A stretch of 64,000 nucleotides of DNA, from NCBI GenBank assembly GCA_949752745.1, contig OX457026.1:75731775-75795774 (forward strand), in the 5' to 3' direction. Origin of the DNA: Protula sp. h YS-2021. Its lineage: Eukaryota; Annelida; Polychaeta; Sabellida; Serpulidae. Position numbers and translations under genes: made by a program. Of this stretch, positions 53,401 to 63,700 are shown piece by piece. The notes under the pieces were generated by a model, which saw only the letters and a list, made by a program, of their open reading frames with translations, was not told where the DNA came from and made no database searches. The first letter of the stretch is position 1, and each line of letters begins with the position of its first letter.

Positions 53401-54384
53401 GACCAGCATACTTCTTTACATATAATCGTGTGAAGCCACCTTTCACACCCATCCAGCCGTCACTGCGGACCTGAGATGCAGTAAACTGTTTCGGCTATGT
53501 CCTCATATTTTACAGCATATTTGGACGATGAGAGAGATGATTGGAGATGCCCTGCAACTAGAGGGCTATGTGCACAAATACGACATATCCCTCCCTCTGG
53601 AGCAATACTATCGGATTGTGGAAGCAGTGCGGCAGCGGGTTGGCCACATGACTCAAACAGTGCTGGGATATGGTCACGTAGGAGATGGTATGTTTTGGAG
53701 AATATGTGGGACCTTTATCTTACCTTTCGCTAAATGGCTGTGTATGGCAAATGGTTGAATAGAAATGCAACAGTGGCTGTATCAAATCAGTGATCAGTGA
53801 TGTGAAATTTCCATGCATATTGAATAATAACACCTTGTAAAGTTTACTTTTGGGGTTTTAATATTCAGCCACCCGTAGAATTCTGTAAGATGGTACAGCC
53901 GCCTAAATTTTCAGTGATTTTTTCAGTCAGTCATTCGGCAAGTTTTACTTTGGCAGACTCTGAGATTTACTCCTCAACCGGTTTCAAGCGTATAAATTAC
54001 AGGGACTGGAGTCGATGTTTTAAGATTTCCCTGGACATATATCTCCCCGTTTTCTATTGTATACAGAGTACTAATGAAAAAAGAGTGACGTGATAGATTA
54101 AATAATTTTTGTTTCGGTCCTTGTCAGGGAACGTACACCTGAATATTGCGTACCCGGAATACAGCCCCGAGCTTCGGGCCTTGCTGGAACCGTATATCTA
54201 TGATTACGTGGCGGAGTACAAGGGGAGCATCAGCGCAGAACACGGACTGGGTTTTCAAAAACATAAGTATATCTATCACAGTAAATCCAAGGCGGCCGTG
54301 GATGTGATGGTGCAGCTGAAACGTATGCTCGACCCAAACACCATCCTGAATCCGTATAAAACCTTACCTCAGAGTTACACCTGA
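47226..54384 (+). CDS. D2HGDH: D-2-hydroxyglutarate dehydrogenase, copy 1 (diverged)
   Basis: Mitochondrial flavoenzyme family oxidising D-2-hydroxyglutarate to 2-oxoglutarate. Eight exons with GT-AG junctions and matching phases encode 516 residues, close to the human length (about 521). The Arg-rich, acid-free start ([18 protein letters not shown]) looks like a mitochondrial presequence. The metal site is kept: H428 and H435 in [14 protein letters not shown]469 and H470 in SAEHGLG. Substrate-side R380 and K395 remain. The FAD-binding loop is altered: [15 protein letters not shown] (A124, C128, Q131), where copy 2 has [15 protein letters not shown]. Also changed: SCQIGGN (Q193), NAAG (A203), SLRG (R214), and G384 at the position of human Thr390. 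An intact frame with a damaged flavin site suggests a changed or lost activity. Copy 2 follows 6.2 kb downstream in the same orientation. Confidence 0.92.
47350..47450. repeat. (TA)n(TG)n microsatellite with G-run
   Basis: About 33 TA units, then about 9 TG units and a G-rich tail, in intron 1 of D2HGDH copy 1. Confidence 0.95.
47460..47632. mobile_element. Possible pogo-type MITE remnant
   Basis: Read from the right, CAGTACAACCTCCCCACAAC followed by TTATCTTGTTATATCAATAA has the look of a pogo terminal repeat next to TA. The left end (about 47475-47520, CGGTTATGG) is weak. Confidence 0.35.
47889..48067 (+). CDS. D2HGDH: D2HGDH copy 1 exon 2
   Basis: Acceptor ACCTCTAG, donor GTATGT. It encodes [20 protein letters not shown] through [12 protein letters not shown]. 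Confidence 0.85.
48360..49835 (+). repeat. 62-bp tandem repeat with about 185-bp higher-order period
   Basis: Units of the form ACAGGCCTTCCACGCGTGCA, CGAATCCAATACAAATCACC, CAGCCTCATGATCTATCCCT. Three unit variants (GCGTGCACGAATCC, GCGTGCACGAAGCC, GGATTCCCAAATGC) repeat in order, so 48410-48594 and 48595-48779 are almost identical blocks. The array is split by an insertion at 48834-49700 and resumes to about 49835. It lies in intron 2 of D2HGDH copy 1. Confidence 0.9.
48834..49700. mobile_element. CAGTGTTGCCAC-ended element, 6-bp target duplication
   Basis: 867 bp with inverted ends CAGTGTTGCCAC, flanked by exact CATTGT duplications (48828-48833 and 49701-49706). The interior is largely TATACTTTTTTT-type words, notably at both ends. 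Same family as 58220-58725. The frames at 48461-49210 and 49092-49331 running through it are T-rich artefacts. Confidence 0.85.
49930..50127 (+). CDS. D2HGDH: D2HGDH copy 1 exon 3, altered FAD loop
   Basis: 198 bp, the same as in copy 2. It encodes [20 protein letters not shown] and the altered loop [19 protein letters not shown]. Confidence 0.9.
50823..51016 (+). CDS. D2HGDH: D2HGDH copy 1 exon 4
   Basis: 194 bp as in copy 2. It encodes [20 protein letters not shown] through [16 protein letters not shown] and [19 protein letters not shown]. Confidence 0.9.
51321..51489 (+). CDS. D2HGDH: D2HGDH copy 1 exon 5
   Basis: 169 bp as in copy 2. It encodes [20 protein letters not shown] through [20 protein letters not shown]. 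Confidence 0.92.
51789..51846 (+). repeat. 29-bp tandem duplication across the exon 6 splice acceptor
   Basis: Two copies of GTTTGTTTGCGCAGGTTGT followed by (T/G)AAAGTT(G/T)TG. Each contains GCGCAG/GTTGT, so two consecutive acceptors exist; only the second gives an open frame. Confidence 0.9.
51832..52118 (+). CDS. D2HGDH: D2HGDH copy 1 exon 6
   Basis: Encodes [53 protein letters not shown] and [12 protein letters not shown]. The acceptor at 51830-51831 is used; an identical one 29 bases upstream would give an immediate TAA. Confidence 0.9.
52419..52672. mobile_element. MITE-like inverted repeat, about 47-bp arms
   Basis: Left arm ATTGAAGGGGTTCATGCATA and ACCTGATAACTCCACTTATC; right arm is the inverse with a handful of differences. 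Total about 254 bp, in intron 6 of D2HGDH copy 1. Confidence 0.8.
53516..53687 (+). CDS. D2HGDH: D2HGDH copy 1 exon 7
   Basis: Acceptor TATTTTACAG, donor GTATGT. It encodes [27 protein letters not shown] and GYGHVGDG with the first metal-binding His. Confidence 0.9.
54128..54384 (+). CDS. D2HGDH: D2HGDH copy 1 exon 8
   Basis: Acceptor CCTTGTCAG, TGA stop at 54382-54384. It encodes [35 protein letters not shown] and the [13 protein letters not shown] end typical of the family. Confidence 0.92.
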
Positions 54385-55305
54385 AAAAAAATGTGACATT
54401 GTATCGTAGAACTATTTTTGCGCATGCGCTGCAAGTACCTTAAATTTATATACTTGATTTTTATGTTATTTTGTGAACGTTCATGGATTGTATCCATCAC
54501 AAGATGATCTTAGAACTTCATAGTTAAAAGAATGAATTGTAACAGGGTAAATGTGAAAGCTATCCATGTTGCATTTTGAAGTGTTCAAGACACGTGTTGA
54601 AAAATAATGTATTTTTGGTTTCGGTTATCGACCATTTTTTTGTCGGTCGGTGACTTCGGTCACTGATATTTGCGGTTTGAGTGGTATCTCCTGGAAGGGA
54701 GGTCGGCATTTTGGTCTAGCCCCCGAAACTGCCCCCCCCCCCGCCCCAACAACAGCATCAACATGCAAGGCGTAAACCTTTAGCTATGGGTGAACGCGTC
54801 TGTGAGATGCTTTTTGCAGGAACAATTTGGATGGCATAGTTAACCTCTAGTACATCGTTGTATTGTGGAGGGCGGGGATTGGGAAGGGATATAATAACTG
54901 AGAGAAAGTTTGTGACAAATTGTCCAGGAAGGTTGAAAGTCACGGCTGTTTTTTTTTTTTTTTTTTTTTGACGGAGTACTAGGGTGTGAAAATGCCGTAA
55001 CATCCCTGCCTCACTGCTGGTATAGGCCATCTCCACCTTTCTAACTCGTTGGTTTTGGGGCCTTCCTTTCCTTAACCGCGAGATTGTCTAATTGTGTATT
55101 CTAAAATATTATGAATCAATATGCCGTTGTGTATCAGTTTGTTTATTTGCTTACTCACTATGAGCCTGTGATAACAGATTAACATTTGACTTAACTTCTG
55201 TTGTTCTCATAATGTGCATAATAAGATGACATACAGAGTTATCTTGGATGTAAATGGCCAGTTAAATAAACCTCAGGTCGCTGCAGGAAAACGTCTTTTA
55301 AATTA

Positions 55306-55907
55306 CCGTAATTTCCCGTGTATATTGCGCGTTTTTCTCCACGATTTTTGGCCAAAAGTTAAGGGTGCGCAATATACACGGAGTTAAATCAAATAATTTT
55401 TTTTTACCTCAAGTATTTTATTGATGTCATGGCATGTAACCGTGTAACGTGTGTTTAACTGATAAGTACTATAAACTGCTCAGTCTAGAACTAAAATATA
55501 TCAAAAATGTCAAAACTCCAGTGTTATAAAACTGATTTCTGACGTGATATACAATTAATTTGTAAGAAGGGTTATTGAGACGTCGGAGTGAGTATTGACT
55601 TGTAGCGTGTTGCTTATTAAGCCGATTACAAACGGGGAAGAGGGTGCAGCTTGGGCCATCAACATCTATGCAGTTTACATAATTTGTCAGTAATAATGTA
55701 GCAATGTAAAACAAAAGCATTGATTGGCTGATTTGAGTAAGCGACGGAAAGGACGCTTCATAACTGGTAAAAAAAAAATATTGAGGCTGATGAGTCTCCA
55801 TTTGGGGGCACACAATAGACACAGGAATATAGAAATATTTCAATTTCGAGGCCCAAACTGGGGGTGCGCAATATACTTGGGAGCGCAATACACACGGGAA
55901 ATTACGC
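55306..55907. mobile_element. TA-target MITE with CGTAATTTCCCGTGT ends
   Basis: 602 bp. Left end CCGTAATTTCCCGTGTATAT, right end (inverted) GCGTAATTTCCCGTGTGTAT, both flanked by TA. Subterminal GTGCGCAATATAC words recur on both sides. A short basic stretch (KRRKGRFITGKKK) around 55740 may be a transposase remnant. Confidence 0.75.
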
Positions 55908-56579
55908 TATACATATTTGTTGTTACTTAGCTAAGCGAAATTGTTTGGTTACTGATTATTTAATGAGCTTATTTGTCGAGGGCTTACCTCTTTTGGGATA
56001 AAAGTGTGCGGCATTTTGGTTTATTACACTTGGAAAGTTTTCCTTTCTTAGTGTAAGGTCGAAATTGTACAGGAATGTCTGGGTAGGGGGTATCCATTTT
56101 GGAATCAAATCGCAATTGTTTACTTCCTTGTTCATCCTCAGCAAAATGGTTCCTTGTTAAATCGCAGTATAATAACTGACACATTTGGTAGAAGAACCCA
56201 TGAAAAGTCTTCATTGTGAAGGTCAGTGATTGTAGTTTGTGTGGTATAAAATAAATTGTTTATCTTTGTTTAAATAGGAAAAATTGAGGTTAAAGGTCAG
56301 CATATCATCTGCTTGTTTTCGTCAAAGAGTGGGGGAGCTGAGAGTGCCCACTTCCGACAAAAGATAGCAAAAAAGCAAACCGGTTTTTGCCCAATTTTCG
56401 TTTTGGGTTTTTTGTGCGTGTGGAAGAACACTTTACTTGAATGCAGGGTACTGTTGGACCCGGGTACGACAGGGGAAACTCGATTTCAGCCGAAGCTATA
56501 GAGAAACACGAGTAAATTAATTATGGTCTGAGGCCTTCTGGTGCTCTGTGAAATTTTGAGGCGAAAGATGTGTAGAATG

Positions 56580-56760
56580 TGTTTTATTGATTATAATGTT
56601 ATATCGCACGAGAACGATAATAAAGTAGCCTTTGTTGTTGCTTAAACAGCCAATTTTATACCGCACGCGGACGATGATAAAGGAACCTTAGTTGTTGCTT
56701 AAACAGCCAGTGTTTGTTTTTGTTTTTTTTTTTTTTTTTTTTTTTTTTTTTGGCGTTCTG
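56580..56760. repeat. 57-bp two-copy repeat and poly-T run
   Basis: Two copies of a 57-bp unit share CGCAC..G.ACGAT.ATAAAG and GTTGTTGCTTAAACAGCCA (anchors 56634 and 56691). They are followed by about 30 T at 56723-56752. Confidence 0.7.
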
Positions 56761-57419
56761 CGTGAGGCAAGAAAAATCAATGCGGGTTTTTGGCAGCAAG
56801 GCAGGAATACATATCAGTTTTAAGGGTAGAATTGTCGAAAATATTTACATCTGCTTGCTCAGTTTCTCAAACCGTTATAATTCTAAAACACCGCTATAGC
56901 CCTTCAGTCTCATGTTTACATTTTCTCAACGATTCTCATCCTCGTTTCTCCCCCTCATTTTGGTTCGGTTCAAAATGTTTGAATATCTTTACCTTCATAA
57001 CTTTTTGTTCGACAAAATAAAAATCAACGATTTTGCTCAACGAATTACCAAACTTGAGAGATCTTTCAAGTAGCGTTTATTTTGTCTTTATATGTTGTTT
57101 CTAAAGAATGTTTTTTTGAGGGTGGGGGGGGGGGGGGTGTGGGGGGCGCGGTCTTGTTGCAAAAATGCTAAAAGTGTGTCTCATGTTATGGCAATACAGG
57201 GTGAATCTTTTGGTGTACTGTGTGATAACACAAGCGTTTACATGGTGAAATCTGTGATGTGAATTGCAGCTTTGTAGTTATTTTACACGCATGCAGTGCA
57301 GTACCTCAATATTTGCGCCTGTGATACAAAATACCGTGATTTTTTTTTCTCAGGCACAGTAAGTTATAAATGTTACTGAAATGTGTCAGCAAAGTGAAGA
57401 ACAAGTAGATCATTAGAAG

Positions 57420-57495
57420 AAGCGAGAATCAAAGTGAGAAAATCCGAGTGAGAAAATCCGAGTGAGAAAAACCGAGTGAGAAAAGCCGAGTGAAT
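57420..57495 (+). repeat. Short tandem repeat, GTGAGAAAAnCCGA
   Basis: Four consecutive copies of the 14-15 bp word GTGAGAAAATCCGA with single changes. Poly-G (57125-57137) and poly-T runs are nearby. Confidence 0.85.
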
Positions 57496-58219
57496 TTCTT
57501 TAAGGTTTTGTGTGCTTGTTGGTTGAGTTAATTCGTCTTTTTGCAAAGGTGGTTTGTGTTTCCAGTTAGCTGGGCGGGGTGGCAGGAAAGAAAAATATAG
57601 TGAATAAGGTCGTAAGGACGAACCCCATGGGGCTGTCAGAAAACCTACTCGACTGTAAGATCTACATTTTTTTTTTTTTGGGAGGGGGCGGATTGTAAAG
57701 TGTAATATAAAGTTTGGGGAGAATGTTTCCTTGATGGGCTCCCCAGAAAAAGTGCTCCTTTTGCAATCTGCCAGAACTTATCAGCATAGGTGCATTTTAT
57801 TTTTTCATTTTCTTTTGAAATACTCGTGGAGTTTTGGGCTGACTGGCCCTGCTATGATGAATTATTTTCTACACTATATAGAAACATACTCTATTTGTTG
57901 CTTATGTGTGCTTTTAATAAACGTTTGTTGCAAAAAGACAAATAAATAGATGCATAAATTAGCTTGGTTTTATGCGACATGCGTGCTGCTCTAGTCTACA
58001 GAAAGGGGCTTCTCTGTCGTCCGTATGTGTGCGTGTGCGTTTATTCGTTAAACAAACTTTCAAGGTGCTACTATTACCTGAGTTTTGCTCGTATTGTTTT
58101 GACACTGTGCAGGAATGTTGCAGTGATGTGAAGCTACCAGGTTATTAATTTTTTGCCGATGCACCAAAAAAATTGGCGCAATGAGACAACTTTAAAAGAA
58201 ATGGTCGATTTTCAAAACC

Positions 58220-58725
58220 CAGTGCTGCCACTTGATACTTTATTTAAAGTATACTTTATTTCGAGTAAAATCCGAAATGATATTTTATTGATACCTTATT
58301 TGGATGTTGATATTTTTTGATATGTTTTTTTTTTTTTAAATTTTTATTTTGCGTATTTTTTTATTTATTTCTGATAGTGCTACTTGAACATGTTATATAT
58401 ATTTTTTTTCATATACATTTTGTTTGTATTTTGCTTTTATCGTTTTTTGAAAGCGAATGGGAACTGGTTAAATGTATTATGTATTACTTTAAAACACATG
58501 TAGCCATTTTGTCGCATTCTTTTGCACTATCGAAAAAAATTTTACAGCAATAAAACGATTTTCTTATTTTGACTTTTGGATATAGATGCATGATTTGTTT
58601 ATACTTTATTTATACTTGTTTTGTCCATAAAATCATACTTTATCGGTACTTGATTTCGAATCTTGAGGTACTTCATTTACACCCCTTTGATAATTTATTT
58701 TTGACATTTTGGAATGGCAACACTG
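58220..58725. mobile_element. CAGTGCTGCCAC-ended element, 6-bp target duplication
   Basis: 506 bp with ends CAGTGCTGCCACTTGATACT and, inverted, CAGTGTTGCCATTCC. Flanked by exact AAAACC duplications (58214-58219 and 58726-58731). The interior is rich in TACTTTATTT/TATTTTTTTT words like its relative at 48834-49700. Confidence 0.85.
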
Positions 58726-58944
58726 AAAACCCTTTTCCTCCCAGCCTTTTTGCCGCATCATCTTTAAATATTGCTAACCGCAGTTTGGTTATTAGTCTTG
58801 GCGATCCGACAAAAATTGGCGGAATGGCCAAACTTGCAAAATGTTTAAACCTCGATTTTTTTAGTATGTTATATACCGATTTTAAAATTTCTAGTGACCT
58901 CTAATTATTTTGATTCAGCTCATCTACCAGGCCATAATGTTTTT

Positions 58945-59610
58945 AGCCTCCCACCGGGGGACTATAGTTTTCGGGTCTGTTGAGCCGTCCGTCCGTCTGT
59001 CGACACCATTTTTGTTAACACACTCAAGCCTACATTTTTCGACCGATTGTTAAAAATATTGTATATATGGGTAGTACTGGAACGAACAAGGATCGATATT
59101 GTAAATGAGCCATGTAGGCCCAAGGAAATTGGCCCAGCTGAACTTTTGGCCCACAAATTTTCCCAATCCTTACTCATTTGAATGAGTTTGTTAACACACT
59201 CAAGCCCACATTTCCGGATCGATTATTGAAATCTTTTACATATAGGAAGTACTGGAACCAACAAAGGTCGGTATTGTAAATGAGCCCTATCGGCCCAAGA
59301 ACATTGGCCCAGCTGAAGTTCAGAAATTTTCACAACCCTTAGATACTGGAATGAGTTTGTTAACACACTCAAGCCTACATTTTTTTATTAATTGGCAAAA
59401 TGTTATACACATAGGTAATATGGGTGGTAACAAGAATTGGTATTGTGAATGAGCCAGGTCGGCCCAAGGACATTAGCCCAGCTGGAATTTTAAAATTCAC
59501 GAATAGGATACGAATTGCTTAAGGGTTGTAGTCAATCCTAACAAAATCAAGTACTGGGATTGTACGCGGGGGACATAGTCAGTTTCACTCACCCACTTGT
59601 TTTGTTTGGA
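58945..59610 (+). repeat. Hairpin-headed tandem array, second copy of the 32.8-kb family
   Basis: A short hairpin AGCCTCCC/GGGGGACT with one mismatch, then CTATAGTTTTCGGGTCTGTT and CCGTCCGTCCGTCTGTCGAC, then three units anchored by TTGTTAACACACTCAAGCC at 59013, 59186 and 59358. High similarity to 32786-33465 throughout, including the TACGCGGGGGACA-type 3' end. Confidence 0.85.
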
Positions 59611-60600
59611 AATCCTTATGGATCGATATCGATCGATTTTTCTATATTTAGTCTTAAACAGCGAAAAAAACTGTTGCCATTTTCAAAGTGCAAGTCCTTT
59701 TACTATGTCTTCATTTAGTTTGTGACGGTCCGTTTCCAAAGTTTTTAGAAAGACGAACCAGGGGGTTCCCAAACTGGCTTGTGCTTCTGAGAATCGTCTT
59801 TTTCCGGCTGGGCAAAGTGTGTCTTGTTTTTCAGATACCCCATACTTTTTCAGATGTAAAAAAAAAATTATAGATTTTGCTGGTGTTTTTTTTTTTTTTT
59901 GCTTACACCAGATAGTATTACCACATGCGATAAACCCTTAGATTTCTGCCTGTTACAACACATATGTAGAAATAAGTGATTCATCTCACGAGGGATTAAC
60001 CTTAGGTGATTTTTGTCATCGAGAGGTTTCTTGCAGAAGACATTGAAATTTGGCATGTAATTTTTAAAAGATTCGAAAGATAAAAAGTAAACTAGGATAC
60101 CCTTGATGTATCAGAGCATCGGAAGCTATTATTTTGTTGTTAAGGTTTTCATTTGTTTAAAAGACGATGTAAGGTTAAGCATTTCAGTATCCCTGATTCA
60201 TCCCGTAAATGTGAAAACATAAAAGGATTACCTGGTAGAGCAATAGCAGTGTATAAACAACATAAATCAAAATGGTCAGACGACTGGCACTGTATAGGTT
60301 ATAAACTGTTCTGCTCATAGATTGTGTTGTTTTATACCATACCAGCGCTTTATTGACCCGCTTATGAGGGTTGTTTAGCCTGTTCGGGTATTTTATTTTT
60401 CTCTTCACCCTCCCAGAGGGTTCTGTTTTGTTTTCCGACTCTCAGGATGTTTGCATTAGCATTTTGCTGACAGTGATGTTGTGGTGCACTTACCGTTCTA
60501 GTTATCTCATGTTTACACATTCGTGTGAAAGGACTTTGAACGCTGCAGAGAAAATGTTTTTTTTTAAATATATTGAGCAACACACAGCACTCATTCTCAA
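59611..60600. other. Gene-free stretch upstream of D2HGDH copy 2
   Basis: No coding region or repeat was recognised. The promoter of D2HGDH copy 2 is expected toward its right end. Confidence 0.5.
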
Positions 60601-60604
60601 TGTA

Positions 60605-60714
60605 ATGTTTATATTTGCGCAGAAGATGTTACTTCGAGTGTTGCAGCACAGCCACAAGCATTCTATGCTTTCCTTTTCAAGAGCCTTATCAGTGACTGCG
60701 CGTAGGACGGGAAG
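60605..60714 (+). CDS. D2HGDH: D2HGDH copy 2 exon 1, presequence
   Basis: Donor GGGAAG/GTTAGT; phase 2 end fits exon 2 and equals copy 1. Two in-frame ATGs, at 60605 and 60626. The second gives the more typical presequence. Confidence 0.65.
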
Positions 60715-63700
60715 GTTAGTTTCCTCGATTTATTTTGTTTTTGGTTTTGAAAGAGGCCTAAAGATTTTTTAATCTTTGTGGTTTCTGTGTAGGTATTATT
60801 CGCCCCTTTTAGCACACATTACGGTGAATAAACATATGCAAAAAAAACAAGAAAAAAAACAAAAAAACAAACAAACAAACAAACAAAAAACGAAAAAGTT
60901 GAGATTGATTAGTTTGCTAATCTGTGGTATTTAAGAATTGTATGTGGAACTGAATTTTATCAACGTTATGTGTTGCAACTTTTAAATTGCATTATCTTTT
61001 TTCGTGAAAGTGCGATATATGCTATTGTGATAATTCGAGAATGTCGAGAGATGCACAAGGATATGTGAGACCTGTGACGTTTTAACGTTGTATTCAGTGC
61101 GCTGCCTCCACTGACCGCCTCGCGTTATCCGCACGTGAAGAGGGGCGATTACAGCGAGATCACCGCTGATGACGTCAGCCACTTCCGGAGCATTCTGCCG
61201 GCAGAATCGGCCGTGCTAACGAATGCTGAGGAACTACAGGGCTACAACACGGACTGGCTGAGAACGGTACGAGGTATGTATACCCGGCGATGGTGTTTGT
61301 GCCTGCGAACGAAGATGAATGATTAGGATGTTAAAGCATAACTGCGTCATTCATTTAAAAGCGGAACGTTTATGGAGTAACTCTAAAGAAATCACCAGTT
61401 AAGGGCAACTGTAAAATGTCTTGAGCAATAAAATCAGGCAGTTTACAAACTACCTCAAAATTTCAGAAACTTTGTAAACTGACTGATTTGATAGTTTGCC
61501 TGTAATAGATGCAAAAAGATAATCCCGTGTAAACCGCTTAAATGCATAACCCATTTCGCAAAGAAATTTATGCGATTAAGGGGTTCATTATACTATCTAG
61601 TTTATTTTAACTGTGAAACAACGACGTGTGGTTTAAAAGTGGCATACAGTTGACCGATTTATACGATGAACCGCTGTGCGACTAACCGATTTCATGTGTA
61701 ATAGTAACAATTTCAGGTCGAAGTCAAGTTGTGTTGAGGCCAAAAACCACAGAAGAAGTTTCTAAAATACTTAAATACTGCAACGATAGAAAACTAGCAG
61801 TGTGCCCTCAAGGAGGGAACACTGGCCTAGTTGGGGGCAGTGTCCCTGTTTTCGACGAAGTGATTTTATCAACACAGCTCATGAATGGCATCATCAGCTT
61901 TGACAGTGTTTCCGGTAAGAACTGGTTCTGGAGTTGTCGCAGTTCTGCAAGTCTTGCTAAGTTTTTCTGATGTGTGGAGGTTTTGATAAACATGTGCTTA
62001 CAAAATATTCACAATTGACACGCTTTAATAATTCTTCCAACAAATGCTGACGTGTCAGATTTTACGTTTATATTTGTCAGGATTCCTGACATGCCAGATT
62101 TTAATAAGCATGTACTTGCCAGGTATCCTGACACGTCAGCTTTTAGTAAGTATGTACTTGCCAGGTATCCTGACATGTCAGCTTTTAGTAAGCATGTACT
62201 TTGCCAGGTATTCTGACATGTCAGCTTTTAGTAAGCATGTACTTTGCCCGGTATTCTGACATGTCAGCTTTTAGTAAGCATGTACTTTGCCAGGTATCCT
62301 GACATGTCAGCTTTTAATAAGCATGTACTTTGCCAGGTATCCTGACATGTCAACTTTTAGTAAGCATGTACTTTGCCAGGTATAGTGACATGTCAGCTTT
62401 TAATGAGCATGTACTTTGCCAGGTATCCTGACATGTCAGGCAGGCTGTGTGCTGGAACAACTAGACCAGCACGCGGCCGAGCACAGACTGATGATGCCAC
62501 TGGACCTGGGCGCTAAGGGAAGCTGCCACATAGGCGGTAACGTCTCCACCAATGCTGGCGGCATCCGGCTGCTCCGGTATGGATCGCTTCATGGCTCCGT
62601 ACTCGGCATCGAAGCGGTGTGTTAACGTTCTCTAGTATGTTTTTTTTGAGTCTAGGCCCAAACCCCTCCGACTAAAACCCCCCGGCGGCCTAAACCCCCC
62701 GACCCAAAACCCCTCCGTTCTCAAAGAAAATGTGTAATGATAATTTGTTATGGCGCCTCTTTTCGCACTCGTACGAAACATAGCCATTTGCTAGATTTTT
62801 TTTTTGCTTTGCGTACAAATGCCCTTGGTACAATATCTTTGGATTCCCTTTAGCAGATGTGATGTATTCCATGATAGTAGCATGATTTTTCACAGCAATC
62901 TGGGTCACTAAATTACCCATTCAAGTGAATCACAATGGATGTAAGTCACATCTACCGCAAGAGAAATTGTAATTTGTAAACTCGACTGATCTCGCAACCG
63001 GCATATGAATTGCAATTTTTAATGTGTACACACTCATCAATCGTAAGAACAATTGCAATTTCAAAACTGAGTACTATCATCAATGGATGTATGAAGTTTC
63101 TTGGATAATGATAATGATAATCAATTCCTTCAGTGGTTCGGAAATTGCAATTTTAAACGCCGTGTGGTCTCTTCAATGGGCATTTGAAGTGTAATTAACA
63201 ACGTGGATGTATCGCAATTACAAAATATAAAATAGACCTGAGAGCCGGGGGGTTTTGGGTCGGGGGTTTAGGCCGCCGGGGGGTTTTAGTCGGGGGGGTT
63301 TTGACGGGGGGGGGTTAGGGCCGGGGGGGGGGGGTTCGGTCGGGCGGGTTTGGGCCTGTTCCCGTTTGTTTTGTCAGTGCTGCAAGAGGTTGACTTTCAA
63401 TTGTGTGTTGTTTTTCGGTTCACGTGACATTATCAAGGATACTGAAATGAGATAAAGTTATCTTCGGTGCTAATCCTGTCCATTTTGCTACTCGGCTGAC
63501 TGTGTCGTGCCTTTTAGAAAGGGTTGATTTTGCTCATTTTTATTTCAATATTTATGTTTTATCAGCGAATGCAGCCGTGTGCCACTATGAGTCGTGACTT
63601 TGTGTTGAAGGTCCTGGCCAATGGTGAGGTTGTCGATTGTTTATCAGCGTTGCGAAAGGACAACACAGGCTACGATATAAAACAGCTGTTCATTGGCTCT

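Noticed and set aside
55469..55888. 139-codon minus-strand frame
   Set aside because: It spans the interior and right end of a MITE with terminal repeats at 55306-55907; no known domain.
60371..60604. Upstream extension of the frame that contains D2HGDH copy 2 exon 1
   Set aside because: The frame is open by chance; residues before the two ATGs have no presequence character or similarity to the family.
62654..63357. Telomere-like C/G-rich repeat
   Set aside because: The words (ACCCCCC, GGCGGCCTAA) are not TTAGGG-type and occur as inverted arms of one element.
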